In this document: in pieces, positions 53,651-63,093 of the stretch | Position numbering within the stretch: position 1 is the stretch's first letter | Layout: the number at the start of each line of letters is the position of its first letter | NCBI RefSeq assembly: GCF_040882075.1 | Contig: NZ_JBBEBZ010000185.1 | Coordinates: 1-64,000, forward strand | Direction of reading: 5' to 3' | DNA from: Nitriliruptor sp040882075 | GTDB lineage: Bacteria; Actinomycetota; Nitriliruptoria; Nitriliruptorales; Nitriliruptoraceae | Length of the DNA: 64,000 nucleotides | Position numbers and translations under genes: made by a program | Notes under the pieces: generated by a model | Database searches by the model: none | The model's input: only the letters and a program-made list of their open reading frames with translations | Told to the model about the DNA's origin: nothing

Positions 53651-54403
53651 TCAGGCGACGACCTTGCGGCGACGGGCGCCGAAGGCACCGAGGGCCGCGA
53701 GGCCGAGGGCCCCGGCAGCGATCGCGCCGGTGGTCGAACCGGACTCGGTCGTGCCACCCGCACCGGTGGCCACGCCGCCCGCGGCGGACGCGACGAGCTG
53801 GCCACATGCGGCGGGAGCGGTGGCCTCGATGTCGAGGTCAGGGTCGAGCGAACTCGGGGTGCCCTGGTCGCCGATCTCACCGGAGTCGTTCAGGTCGGTG
53901 GCGTGGACCACGACGTGCAGCGAGCTCATGTTGTCCGCGACGTCCTGCGAGACCTCGAAGGTCCGCTCGTAGTCGAGGGTCCCGGAGGTCGGGAAGCGTT
54001 CGACCGCGAGTCCGCTGTCCGGCGAGGTGTCACCCTCGGTCGTCAGCGAGGCCTGGATGCCGCCGTAGGCTGGGACGCCCTCGGCGACGCTCAGGATGCC
54101 GTCACCGTCCTCGTCGGCCGCGTCGAAGCCCGAGTCGCTCGGGTTCAACGGACCGCAGACGTTGTCGCCACCCGGCTCGCCGTGGATGTGCATGGCGTGC
54201 GGGAAGCCGTCGAAGAAGTTGTTCCCGTCGACGCGGACCGTCGCCGTCGTCCCGTCGAGGGTGACCGTCGCGGTGCCGCTCGCGCCGCTCTCGTTGGCCT
54301 GGGTCAGGTTCGCGGTGAAGGTGGTAGGGGTCTGGGCGGACGCGGCGATCGGTAGCGCGAGCATCGCGCCGGTCGCTGCCAGCGTGGTCAGGGTCTTGCG
54401 CAC
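53651..54403 (-). CDS. Secreted CHRD-domain protein with EF-hand-like loop and C-terminal anchor
   Basis: 250 residues from the GTG at 54403 (GGAGCTGAAC upstream). Signal peptide (1-23, ending ASA), then a CHRD domain: TTFTANLTQANES, HAMHIHGEPGGDN and SSLHVVVHATD. An EF-hand-like calcium loop is inserted at 97-108 (Asp97, Asp99, Asp101, Gly102, Glu108), and DLNDSGEIGD at 170-179 is similar. The C-terminus has a hydrophobic segment (226-242) and RRRK, like a sorting or anchoring tail, but no LPxTG. Directly upstream of the sortase gene. Confidence 0.82.
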   Translation of the reverse strand: MRKTLTTLAATGAMLALPIAASAQTPTTFTANLTQANESGASGTATVTLDGTTATVRVDGNNFFDGFPHAMHIHGEPGGDNVCGPLNPSDSGFDAADEDGDGILSVAEGVPAYGGIQASLTTEGDTSPDSGLAVERFPTSGTLDYERTFEVSQDVADNMSSLHVVVHATDLNDSGEIGDQGTPSSLDPDLDIEATAPAACGQLVASAAGGVATGAGGTTESGSTTGAIAAGALGLAALGAFGARRRKVVA

Positions 54404-54596
54404 GTTCAGCTCCGTGGTCGGGGGTGGGTGGTTGCTGGACCTGGTTCGCCGCGTCCGGGGGGTGGGGTTTGGTGAGCTCCTGTCCGGACGACCACGTCCG
54501 GCCATCGTCGGCTGGCGGCGTCCACCCCCGCCCCCCGCACCGTGTCACGATCCGCGCACCGACGTCGGTGTAGTTCCACCAGGGTGGTGGTGCGCG

Positions 54597-54602
54597 TACG
54601 CT
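54597..54602 (+). promoter_or_regulatory. Candidate -10 box for ftsK
   Basis: TACGCT 50 bases before the ftsK GTG, in the divergent region with the CHRD gene. Confidence 0.3.
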
Positions 54603-54651
54603 GCGACGTGGCCCGTCGACCGCGGGTCGCTGCCTGTCCCCGGAGGCTGCC

Positions 54652-57201
54652 GTGGCGTCCTCGACGAAGACCCCCTCGCGCACGCGCGGCGGGTCCTCCT
54701 CCGCGGGCAGCCGCAGCGGGCAGAAGACCGCCTCCCGCCGCGGCGGCAGCAGCCGCAGCAAGGCCGCCACGACGCCCCGGTCGTCCTCGGCCAAGGGCGG
54801 TGGGAAGGGCAGCGCTAGCGCCGGCAAGCGCGGGTCGAAGGGTGCCGACGGCGGTGGTCCCGGCCCCGTCGGTCGCGCCGGACGCGCGTTCGCGTCCCAC
54901 CTCGGTGAGCAGAAGCAGGACGTTGTCGGGGTGGGGTTGGTCCTGTTCGGCGTCCTGGCGGGCCTCGGCCTGTACGCCGGTGCCGGCGGTCCCGTCGGCG
55001 ACTTCCTCGAAGCCGTGGCTCGCGGGTTGCTCGGTGTGGCCGGGTACATCCTCCCACCGTTGATCGCCTGGTTCGGCCTCCTGGTCGTGCTCGGCCGCCC
55101 GAGCCCGGACATCGGTCGCATCGCGGTCGGATCGGTCCTGCTCGCGCTCGGCTCGCTCAGCGCCTGGCACCTGTTCGCCGGTTCTCCGGCGCCGGCCGAT
55201 GGGATCTCCACGCTCTGGCCCGCTGCCGGTCTGGTCGGTTGGGCCATCGCGACGCCGCTCGTCGCCGCCCTGTCGATCTGGGGCGCCGGAGCCGTCTGTG
55301 TGGCCCTGCTCCTGCTCGGATCGCTGATCGTCACCAAGACCCCGTTCTCGGCGGTCATCGACTGGTTGCGACCCTCGCGGGACGATGTCGCCGCTGAGGA
55401 CGAGCCGAAGACGACCCGGTCGAAGAGGACCGACGAGGACCACGCCGCCACCCGCCGTATCGATCCCGGCACCACCGACCAGGTCGGGACCCCGGTACGA
55501 GCGACGCTGTCGCAGCTGACCGGCGAGCAGCTCGCGCTCGAGGACGCCGCGGACGCCGACGACGGGGACGGGCTCACCGACGCTGATCGCGAGGCAGGCC
55601 GAGCGCCCGCCCCGCCCGTCGCTCGCGCGCGGATGCCGGCCGGCGTGGTCGGCCCTGGGGGAAGCGGTGACCCGGCAACCATGAAGGCCACGAAGGTCGC
55701 GCCGGTCCGTAGCTGGGAGGACTACACGCTGCCCTCCCTCGACCTGCTCGCGGCCGGTCGCTCGATGGGCAAGGAGTCCCGCCGCACCATCGAGGCGCAG
55801 GTCGAGGCGCTCCAGGAGACCTTCCGCCAGTTCAACATCGACGCGACCGTGGCCCGCTGGTCGCGCGGCCCGACCGTCACCCGCTTCGAGATCGAGCTCG
55901 GCCCCGGCGTCCAGGTCAAGAAGGTCGCCAACATGGGCGACGACATCGCCTACGCCCTGGCTGCACCCGACGTGCGGATCGTCGCCCCGATCCCGGGCAA
56001 GTCCGCGATCGGGGTCGAGGTCCCGAACCGCCAGCGCGACCTGATCACGCTCGGTGACATCCTCCGCTCGGACGAGGCGGCCCGCGACCCGCACCCCCTC
56101 ACCGTGGCGCTCGGCGTCGACATCGCGGGGAACCCGGCGCTGGTCAACCTCGCGACCATGCCGCACCTGCTCATCTCGGGGGCGACCGGATCCGGGAAGT
56201 CGGTGACCGTCAACGGGATGATCACCTCGATCATCATGCGCGCCCGCCCGGACCAGGTCCGGATGATCCTGATCGACCCGAAGCGCGTCGAGCTCGTGCC
56301 CTACGAGGGTGTCCCCCACCTGCTCACCCAGGTCGTCACCGACCCGCGGCGCGCCACCGACGCCGTGCAGTGGTGCGTCAAGGAGATGGAGCAGCGCTAC
56401 GAGCTGCTCGCGACCCTCGGGTACCGCAACATCGACGGGTACAACGATGCGGTCGACGCGGGCGAGATCGAACCACGTCCCGGTCCGGACGGCACCGTGC
56501 TCGAGTCCGAGCGGCTGCCCTACATCGTCCTGGTCATCGACGAGCTCGCCGACCTCATGCTGGTCGCCCCGCGCGACGTCGAGGAAGCGATCTGCCGTAT
56601 CGCCCAGAAGGCCCGGGCCGTCGGCATCCACATGGTGCTCGCCACCCAGCGTCCGTCGGTGGACGTCATCACCGGCCTGATCAAGGCCAACGTCCCGTCG
56701 CGCCTCGCCCTCGCGGTGTCGTCGCAGACCGACTCGCGCACCATCATCGACATGAACGGCGCCGAGAAGCTGGTCGGCAAGGGTGACATGCTGTTCCTGC
56801 CCGCATCGCAGGGCAAGCCTTCCCGCCTCCAGGGCTGCTGGGTCACCGAACGCGAGGTCGAGGCGGCCGTCGGGTTCTGCAAGGCCCAGCGCCAGGCCGA
56901 GTTCGTGCCGACGGTCACCAAGGAGGGCGCCGCTGCGACGCAGATCGACGCCCAGCGCTCGGGTGACGATGACTCCGACGAGGCGCTGCTGCGTCGCGCG
57001 GCCGAGCAGGTCGTGGTCAGCGGCCTCGGATCCACCTCGATGCTGCAGCGCAAGCTCCGCATCGGGTTCGCCCGCGCGGGACGGCTGATGGACGAGCTCG
57101 AGGTGCTCGGCATCGTCGGACCGAACGAGGGCTCCAAGGCCCGCGACGTGCTGTGGAGCCCCGAGGACCTCGACCAGGCGATGTCGAGCGGCTCGATCTA
57201 G
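54652..57201 (+). CDS. ftsK: DNA translocase FtsK/SpoIIIE
   Basis: Septal motor that pumps chromosome ends and organises dif recombination. 849 residues: a basic Ser/Arg/Gly-rich N-terminus (1-80), four membrane segments (about 90-235), an acidic linker, then the motor: LISGATGSGKSVTVNGMI (Walker A), VLVIDELADLM (Walker B), LATQRPSVDVITGLIKANVP, and a C-terminal gamma winged helix (SMLQRKLRIGFARAGRLMDE). GTG start. Convergent with the next small gene by 3 bases. Confidence 0.95.
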   Translation: MASSTKTPSRTRGGSSSAGSRSGQKTASRRGGSSRSKAATTPRSSSAKGGGKGSASAGKRGSKGADGGGPGPVGRAGRAFASHLGEQKQDVVGVGLVLFGVLAGLGLYAGAGGPVGDFLEAVARGLLGVAGYILPPLIAWFGLLVVLGRPSPDIGRIAVGSVLLALGSLSAWHLFAGSPAPADGISTLWPAAGLVGWAIATPLVAALSIWGAGAVCVALLLLGSLIVTKTPFSAVIDWLRPSRDDVAAEDEPKTTRSKRTDEDHAATRRIDPGTTDQVGTPVRATLSQLTGEQLALEDAADADDGDGLTDADREAGRAPAPPVARARMPAGVVGPGGSGDPATMKATKVAPVRSWEDYTLPSLDLLAAGRSMGKESRRTIEAQVEALQETFRQFNIDATVARWSRGPTVTRFEIELGPGVQVKKVANMGDDIAYALAAPDVRIVAPIPGKSAIGVEVPNRQRDLITLGDILRSDEAARDPHPLTVALGVDIAGNPALVNLATMPHLLISGATGSGKSVTVNGMITSIIMRARPDQVRMILIDPKRVELVPYEGVPHLLTQVVTDPRRATDAVQWCVKEMEQRYELLATLGYRNIDGYNDAVDAGEIEPRPGPDGTVLESERLPYIVLVIDELADLMLVAPRDVEEAICRIAQKARAVGIHMVLATQRPSVDVITGLIKANVPSRLALAVSSQTDSRTIIDMNGAEKLVGKGDMLFLPASQGKPSRLQGCWVTEREVEAAVGFCKAQRQAEFVPTVTKEGAAATQIDAQRSGDDDSDEALLRRAAEQVVVSGLGSTSMLQRKLRIGFARAGRLMDELEVLGIVGPNEGSKARDVLWSPEDLDQAMSSGSI

Positions 57202-57204
57202 CGC

Positions 57205-57528
57205 TCATCGCCAGCGGAACTCGCCGGAGGCCTGCGGGCGCTCGCCCTTGAGCTGGCGCCGGCTGGTGATGGCGCCACCGACGGTGATGGCGCCGAGGAA
57301 CCCGAGGACGATCAGCCCGACCCGGTCGCGGGGGGTCTCGGCGACCTGGATCTTGCCGCTCTCCTCCTCGTCACCCTCGGCTTCGATGGCTCCGCCGTCC
57401 TCGGCCACGTTGTCCTCGGCGGCGACGGCGGGGGCGGCCGACAACGACAGCGTCACGACGGACGCGGCGAGCAGCCGGGTAGCCCGTGCGCGGAGCACGG
57501 TGAGGGTGAGGGCGCGGGAGGTCTCCAT
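57205..57528 (-). CDS. Small secreted membrane protein, unknown
   Basis: 107 residues from the ATG at 57528: a signal peptide (to about 31, APAVAA), an acidic stretch (35-60) and one membrane segment (about 68-88), ending with basic residues. A longer reading to 57582 is possible. Topology like a single-pass envelope protein with an acidic exterior; family unknown. Confidence 0.6.
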   Translation of the reverse strand: METSRALTLTVLRARATRLLAASVVTLSLSAAPAVAAEDNVAEDGGAIEAEGDEEESGKIQVAETPRDRVGLIVLGFLGAITVGGAITSRRQLKGERPQASGEFRWR

Positions 57529-57688
57529 GGGCGCGGAGCGTAGCCCGTCGCGACGTCCGGCTCGTAACCCATCCGCGGTCATCAGCGCACGTCGAGCGAC
57601 CCGCGGACGAGCGTCCTCGTGGCGGTGGCGGTGTGCGGTGGCGACGAGGTGATCCGCGGCCGTTGGTGCGTCTCCGACCCCTCGGCTC

Positions 57689-57694
57689 TACCCT
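57689..57694 (+). promoter_or_regulatory. Candidate -10 box for the RodZ-like gene and rimO-pgsA-cinA
   Basis: TACCCT 60 bases before the TTG at 57754. Confidence 0.3.
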
Positions 57695-57753
57695 CACGCA
57701 ACCTGACCACCCACCTGATCGCCCCACCCGTTCCCCCGCATCGGCGAGGTCCG

Positions 57754-58539
57754 TTGAGCACCGGTATCGGCGACACCCTCCGCGAAGCCCGCGAGGCCCA
57801 GGGCCGCACCCCCGAGGATGCGGCTCACGCGCTGCGTCTGCGGTCGGGACAGGTGCGTGCCCTCGAGGAGGAACGCTTCGGCGACTTCGGTGGTGACGTG
57901 TACGCGCGGGGCTTCCTCAAGAGCTACGCCGTCGAGCTCGGCCTCGATCCGCAGCCGCTGCTCGACACCTACCGGGCCGAGATCTCGAGCGGTGACCCGA
58001 TGGCCACCGCGCCGCTCGTGGCACCCGGCAGCGGCATCGGCGTCGGCGGGCCCCGGCGGCGTAGCGCGCCCCCGGGCTGGATCGCCTGGGTGCTCGTCGG
58101 CGTGATCGTGCTCGCCGGTCTCGCCTTCATCGGTCAGCTCGCGGGCAGCCGCGCCCCCGAGCAGGCGTCCTCGGAACCCACCGAGGCTCCGGTCGCACCG
58201 GCAGACGACGGGGATGCAGCGCCCGATGAGCCGACGACCGGACCGGACGAGCCCGACGAGCCCGACGAGCCGGTCGCGCCCGCCGAGGGCATCGAGCTGT
58301 TCCTCGCGCTCGAAGCCGATTCCTGGATGCGTGTGACCGTCGACGGCACCATCGTGTTCGAGCAGGTCGCGAGCGAGGGCGAGACCCTGCCGTTCTCGGG
58401 CGAGGACGAGGTCACGGTCCGCTTCGGCAACGCCGGAGGTGTCCGGGTCGAGCTCAACGGCGAGGACCTCGGTACCCCCGGACCCCGTGGCTCGGTGGTC
58501 GAGGTGTCCTACACCCCCGACGGGCAGAGCGAGGCCTAG
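57754..58539 (+). CDS. RodZ-like HTH membrane protein
   Basis: 261 residues from a TTG at 57754. N-terminal Xre-type helix-turn-helix (GDTLREAREAQGRTPEDAAH to about residue 70), one membrane segment (about 108-130), an acidic Pro-rich linker and a C-terminal DUF4115 domain (DSWMRVTVDGTIVFEQVASE). RodZ links the cytoskeleton to cell-wall synthesis, but in actinobacteria such proteins also occur just before rimO-pgsA-cinA with unclear role. rimO starts 4 bases after the stop. Confidence 0.85.
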   Translation: MSTGIGDTLREAREAQGRTPEDAAHALRLRSGQVRALEEERFGDFGGDVYARGFLKSYAVELGLDPQPLLDTYRAEISSGDPMATAPLVAPGSGIGVGGPRRRSAPPGWIAWVLVGVIVLAGLAFIGQLAGSRAPEQASSEPTEAPVAPADDGDAAPDEPTTGPDEPDEPDEPVAPAEGIELFLALEADSWMRVTVDGTIVFEQVASEGETLPFSGEDEVTVRFGNAGGVRVELNGEDLGTPGPRGSVVEVSYTPDGQSEA

Positions 58540-58543
58540 CCCC

Positions 58544-60229
58544 GTGACCGCCGACGCGACGACCACCCCCGTCGCGGTCCCGCCCGCCGAGGGCGGTCCC
58601 GCGCCGTCCACCCCTGCCGCGGGACCGGGCGGTGCCACCTCGGTGGCCATCGTCACGCTCGGCTGCGGCCGCAACGAGGTCGACTCCGACCAGCTCGCCG
58701 GCCTGTTCCACCGCGAGGGCGTCGATATCGTCGACGACCCGGCGACCGCCGATGTCGTCCTCGTCAACACCTGCACGTTCATCGCCCCCGCCAAGCAGGA
58801 ATCGATCGACACCGTCCTCGAGGCGTGCGATCTCAAGGGTGACGACGGAGCGGCCCGTGCCGTGCTCGTCGTCGGGTGTATGGCCGAGCGCTACCCCGAC
58901 GAGCTGGCCGAGGCCATCCCGGAAGCCGACGCCATCGTCGGTTTCGACGGGTACGGCCGGCTGCCGCAGCTGGTCGACGATGTGCTCGCCGGACGTCCCT
59001 ACGAGCGGGTCACCACGAAGACTGCGGAGCCCGTGCCCACCCGGCGCGGTCTGCCGCTGCTGTCGATCACACCGGTCGTGGCCGAGCCGGTCGCGGCCGA
59101 GCCGATCTCGGTGCCGGCCGTCGCCTCGGGCACGGGGCGCGGATCGGGTGACCCGACGATGGCGCTCGGCCTGAACGTCTCCGAGCTGCCGCCGGAGGCC
59201 GCACGCCCGACGGCCGACCCGCGCACCTCACAGGACGACCTCGACCGCGTGCCCGTCACCGGGCCTCGGTTCCCGGTCCGCCGGCACGACGGTCGGCCGT
59301 GGGCCTACCTCAAGCTCGCCTCCGGGTGCGACCGGCTCTGCACCTTCTGCGCCATCCCGTCGTTCCGTGGCCGGTTCCGGTCGCGCCCGCTCGACGAGCT
59401 GGTCGCCGAAGCGTCGTGGCTGGTCGAGCAGGGCGCGCGCGAACTGGTGCTGGTCAGCGAGAACACCACCTCGTGGGGCAAGGACCTCGATGGCGGCCGG
59501 GACGGTCAGGCGGCGATGGTCGGGACGCTCGCCGACGTGGACGGGCTCGAACGGCTGCGGCTGATGTACCTGCAGCCGGCCGAGCTGACCGTGCCGCTGC
59601 TCGAGACCGTCGCGGGCCACCCGAAGGTGGCCTCCTACTTCGACCTCTCGCTCCAGCACGTCTCCGGCCCGGTCGTGCGGCGCATGGCCCGCAGCGGCGA
59701 CCACGTCCGCTTCGGGGCCCTGATCGACCGCATCCGCGGGCTCGACCCGGACGCGGTGTTCCGGTCCAACTTCATCCTCGGTTTCCCCGGCGAGACCGAG
59801 CAGGACGTGGCCGTCCTCGAGGACTTCCTGGTCGAGCAGCAGCTCGACTGGGTCGGCCTGTTCGCCTACTCGCCCGAGGACGGCACGCCCGCGGCGACGA
59901 TGCCCGATCAGGTCGATCCGGACGAGGCGGCCGACCGGCTCGAGCGGCTCGCCGAGGTCCAGGAACGCGTCGCCGACGACGCCGCCCGCCGGTTCGTCGG
60001 CCGCCACCTCGCCGTGACCGTCGAGGAACAGCACGTCGGGGCCGACGGCACGCTCGAGCTCACGGTCGGGCGCTCCTACCGCGAGGCGCCCGACACCGAC
60101 GGCGAGGTGCAGCTGGTCTCCGTCGATGGGTACCCCGTCGACCTACCGCTCGGGCGCACCGTGACCGCCGAGGTCGTGGACGCCGTCGGTGTCGATCTGG
60201 TCGCCGAGGTGGATCGCGCCCGTGCGTGA
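58544..60229 (+). CDS. rimO: Ribosomal protein S12 methylthiotransferase RimO
   Basis: Radical-SAM enzyme that adds methylthio to an aspartate of ribosomal protein S12. 561 residues, longer than the usual ~440-490. UPF0004 cluster cysteines: TLGCGRNEVD, VNTCTFIAPAKQES and VVGCMAERY. Radical SAM CxxxCxxC in GCDRLCTFCAIPSFRG. C-terminal TRAM domain. The extra length is an ~80-residue Pro/Ala-rich insertion between the two cluster domains (about 155-250). GTG start. Confidence 0.92.
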   Translation: MTADATTTPVAVPPAEGGPAPSTPAAGPGGATSVAIVTLGCGRNEVDSDQLAGLFHREGVDIVDDPATADVVLVNTCTFIAPAKQESIDTVLEACDLKGDDGAARAVLVVGCMAERYPDELAEAIPEADAIVGFDGYGRLPQLVDDVLAGRPYERVTTKTAEPVPTRRGLPLLSITPVVAEPVAAEPISVPAVASGTGRGSGDPTMALGLNVSELPPEAARPTADPRTSQDDLDRVPVTGPRFPVRRHDGRPWAYLKLASGCDRLCTFCAIPSFRGRFRSRPLDELVAEASWLVEQGARELVLVSENTTSWGKDLDGGRDGQAAMVGTLADVDGLERLRLMYLQPAELTVPLLETVAGHPKVASYFDLSLQHVSGPVVRRMARSGDHVRFGALIDRIRGLDPDAVFRSNFILGFPGETEQDVAVLEDFLVEQQLDWVGLFAYSPEDGTPAATMPDQVDPDEAADRLERLAEVQERVADDAARRFVGRHLAVTVEEQHVGADGTLELTVGRSYREAPDTDGEVQLVSVDGYPVDLPLGRTVTAEVVDAVGVDLVAEVDRARA

Positions 60230-60848
60230 CCCGTCGGACACCGGGCTCGAACCGGCCGGTCCTCCCGAGCCGCACTGGCTGAACTTCCCCAACGCGCTGA
60301 CCTTCCTGCGGGCCCTCTTGGTCCCCGTGATCCTGTGGCTGCTCGTGCAGGACGCCGAGGGCGACACGCTCCGCTGGTGGGCGTTCGGCACGTTCGTGTT
60401 CGCCGCGGCCACCGACTCGATCGACGGGTGGGTCGCTCGCCGTTACCACGGGATCACCCGGTGGGGCCAGCTGGCGGACCCGATCGCCGACAAGCTGCTG
60501 ATCATCGGGTCGCTGGCCTCGCTCGCGTACATCGACGAGCTGCCGTGGTGGGCGGTGACGGTCATCGTGACCCGCGAGCTCGCCGTCACGTTGCTGCGTA
60601 TCAACCTCGTCCGCCGCCTGGACCTGGTCATGGCGGCCAGCGCCTGGGGGAAGGCCAAGACGCTCACCCAGGTGGTCGCGGTCGGTGCCTACCTGTGGCC
60701 GACCGTGGACGACACGCTCCGCGAGGGGTTGCTCCTGGTCGCGGTCGTCATGACGGTCTGGTCCGGGATCGACTACGCGTTCCGGGCGGGCCGCCTGGCA
60801 CGAGGCCGTCGTGGGACGTCGTCGACCACGGAAGGGAGCTCCAGGTGA
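60222..60848 (+). CDS. pgsA: CDP-diacylglycerol-glycerol-3-phosphate 3-phosphatidyltransferase
   Basis: Makes phosphatidylglycerophosphate from CDP-diacylglycerol. 208 residues from the GTG at 60222, overlapping rimO by 8 bases. The CDP-alcohol phosphotransferase motif is intact: DSIDGWVARR, then GQLADPIADK. Four or more membrane segments. The next gene overlaps by 4 bases. Confidence 0.94.
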   Translation: MRDPSDTGLEPAGPPEPHWLNFPNALTFLRALLVPVILWLLVQDAEGDTLRWWAFGTFVFAAATDSIDGWVARRYHGITRWGQLADPIADKLLIIGSLASLAYIDELPWWAVTVIVTRELAVTLLRINLVRRLDLVMAASAWGKAKTLTQVVAVGAYLWPTVDDTLREGLLLVAVVMTVWSGIDYAFRAGRLARGRRGTSSTTEGSSR

Positions 60849-62152
60849 ACCTGCACCCGGTGGACGTGACCGGCACGGCGCTGCAACCGGCGGGCGTGTC
60901 GCTGCGCGCGGCGGTCCTGTCGGTGGGTTCCGAGCTGCTCCTCGGCGACCTCACCGACACCAACGCCACCTGGGTGTCGCAGCGGATGCGCGAGCTCGGC
61001 ATCGAGGTGCGTCACCACCTCGCCGTCCGTGACGACATCGACGAGTTCGTGGACGCGCTCCGGTGGCTCTGCGAGCGGGTCCACGTCGTCCTCATCGGAG
61101 GTGGGCTCGGCCCGACCGCTGACGACCTGACGCGGGAAGCGGTGGCTGCCTCCGCCGGCGTCGACCTCGAGCACCGCGACGATCTCGAGGAGGCCATCGT
61201 CCAGCGGTTCGCCTCGATGGGCGCGCGGATGGCCCCGCAGAACCTCAAGCAGGCCCGGATCCCGCGAGGCGCGCTCGCGCTGGATCCGGTCGGGACCGCT
61301 CCCGGGTTCGCGTTGACCATCCCCGGCGATGACGTGGCGACCCGGGTGTTCGCCGTCCCCGGCGTGCCGTGGGAGCTGAAGGCGCTCTGGGACCGGGATG
61401 TGGCACCCGAGCTGCTCGCCCTGGCCGGCGCCGGCGCGACCCTCACCCGCCTCCTCCACGTCGTCGGCAAGGGGGAGTCCTCGGTCGCCGAGCAGGTCGA
61501 ACCCATCGTCGAGGGACGCGAGGGTGTGACGCTGTCGTTCCTGGCCAAGAGCGAGGAGATCCAGGTCCGCCTCACGGTCACCGCGGAGGACGCCGACACG
61601 GCCCGCGCCAGTTCGCAGCCGCTGGTCGAGGAGGTCGTCGCAGCGCTCGGCCCGGCCGTCGCCGGGCTCGACGAGGAATCGCTCGAGGACGTGATCGTCC
61701 GGTTGCTCGGCCAGACCGGCACGACCCTCTCGACCGCGGAGTCAGCGACCGCCGGTGGGATCTCGGCGCGGTTGGCTCGCGTCCCCGGCGCGTCACACGG
61801 GCTGCTCGGTGGGGTGGCGGTCTACGACACCGATGCCAAGCACCGCGTGCTCGGGGTGTCGCAGGAGCTGCTGGAGAGCCAAGGCCCGGTCAGCGGTCCG
61901 GTCACCGACGCGCTGGCCCGCGCGACCCGGGAACGGTTCGGTGCGGACTGGGGCCTGGCGGTCACCGGCGTGGCGGGCCCCGGCACCCAGAACGGTCTGG
62001 AGATCGGGACCTGCTTCTGGGCGCTCACCCACCCCGACGGCAACACCGAGGTGCACCACGGCCGGCTGCCCGGCGACCGAGGACAGGTCATCGCACGGCT
62101 CGGGACGGCTGCCCTCGACCTCCTGCGTCGCCGGCTGCTCGAACAGCTGTGA
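60845..62152 (+). CDS. cinA: CinA family protein (nicotinamide-nucleotide amidohydrolase)
   Basis: 435 residues. N-terminal MoaB/MoCF-type domain (AAVLSVGSELLLGDLTDTNA, IGGGLGPTADDLTREA) and C-terminal PncC domain (LSTAESATAGGISARLA, VTGVAGPG), which recycles pyridine nucleotides; linked to competence in some bacteria. GTG at 60845 overlapping pgsA. In many actinobacteria recA follows; here thpR does. Confidence 0.93.
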   Translation: MNLHPVDVTGTALQPAGVSLRAAVLSVGSELLLGDLTDTNATWVSQRMRELGIEVRHHLAVRDDIDEFVDALRWLCERVHVVLIGGGLGPTADDLTREAVAASAGVDLEHRDDLEEAIVQRFASMGARMAPQNLKQARIPRGALALDPVGTAPGFALTIPGDDVATRVFAVPGVPWELKALWDRDVAPELLALAGAGATLTRLLHVVGKGESSVAEQVEPIVEGREGVTLSFLAKSEEIQVRLTVTAEDADTARASSQPLVEEVVAALGPAVAGLDEESLEDVIVRLLGQTGTTLSTAESATAGGISARLARVPGASHGLLGGVAVYDTDAKHRVLGVSQELLESQGPVSGPVTDALARATRERFGADWGLAVTGVAGPGTQNGLEIGTCFWALTHPDGNTEVHHGRLPGDRGQVIARLGTAALDLLRRRLLEQL

Positions 62153-62706
62153 GCTCGCAGCGGCTGTTCGTGGCGCTGCCGGTCCCGGCGCACGTCCGCA
62201 CGCTGATCACCGCTGCGGCCGCTCCGGCCCGGGACGCAGCCCCCGAGCTGACCTGGACCCGGTCCGAGGGGTGGCACCTCACCCTGGGGTTCCTCGGCGA
62301 CGTCGCCGACGAGGCGGTCGCGGACGTGGGCCGCGTGATCGCTGCGGTCGTCGCTCCCCGTGCGGCGATCACCTGCGCGCTCGACCGCCCGGACCGGTTC
62401 GGCCACCGGACGCTGTGGCTGGGGGTGCGCGACGATCCGGAGGGGGCTATCAGCTCGCTCGGCGACGCCGTGCAGACCGGGCTCGAGGCGGCCGGGCTCC
62501 CCGTGCGGCGCGGCCCGGTGCGCCCGCACCTCACCCTCGCCCGCGCGTCGCGCTCGGGCGCCGAGGTGACCGACGCCGTGGTCGGTTCCGTCGCGCCGGT
62601 CGGGGCGAGCTGGGAAGCCGACGAGGTGCAACTGGTTCGTTCTCACCTCGGTGGCGGCCCTGCCCGCTACGAACCGGTGGGTGCCTGGCCCCTCGCCGGG
62701 TCCTGA
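62149..62706 (+). CDS. thpR: RNA 2',3'-cyclic phosphodiesterase (2H phosphoesterase, ThpR/LigT)
   Basis: 185 residues with two HxTx motifs: HLTLGFLGD (about residue 44) and HLTLARA (about 128), the 2H catalytic pair. N-terminus QRLFVALPVP is typical. Acts on RNA ends with 2',3'-cyclic phosphate. GTG overlapping cinA by 4 bases. Last gene of this operon in the window. Confidence 0.92.
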   Translation: MSSQRLFVALPVPAHVRTLITAAAAPARDAAPELTWTRSEGWHLTLGFLGDVADEAVADVGRVIAAVVAPRAAITCALDRPDRFGHRTLWLGVRDDPEGAISSLGDAVQTGLEAAGLPVRRGPVRPHLTLARASRSGAEVTDAVVGSVAPVGASWEADEVQLVRSHLGGGPARYEPVGAWPLAGS

Positions 62707-63093
62707 ACCGGCAGCGGGCGTGTTGCCCGGTGGGCCCAACCCTCCCCGACCGTGACAGCGGCGGTTCTTGCCTGGTCGGCCCCTTGGACGTCCGGAACCC
62801 ATCCGATCGGTGCGCCCGACCCACCGGGGTGCTCGTGTGGCGCCAGCGCCACGTCAGGACCCCGCGAGCCCGACCGATGGGTGCGCGCCGGCCTACCGGG
62901 GCGCTGGCGTGGCGCCAGCGCCACGTGGGGACCCCGCGAGCCGCCTGAGGCGAAGACGACGAAGTCGCGGCACCGCGGGCGCCCCGGACGCCGCGGGGAA
63001 CCCTCGCCCAATCGGAAGGACACGCCCGTAGGGGCTACTCGGACGTTGACGCCATCGCTGCAGGCGGGTCCGGGTGAGCTCGAGGGATCGTCG
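62707..63093. other. 387-base non-coding stretch with a 68-bp duplication
   Basis: No gene supported. It contains the direct repeat annotated at 62803-62942 and GC-rich sequence; the long minus-strand frame across it merely translates the repeats. Confidence 0.55.
62803..62942. repeat. Direct repeat of about 68 bp, two copies, each with a hairpin
   Basis: Copies at 62803-62870 and 62874-62942, about 85% alike, start CCGAT-GG and end ACCCCGCGAGCC. Each holds the palindrome GTGGCGCCAGCGCCAC, able to form a 6-7 bp stem. Location downstream of thpR suggests an intergenic repeat element or a terminator. Confidence 0.75.
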
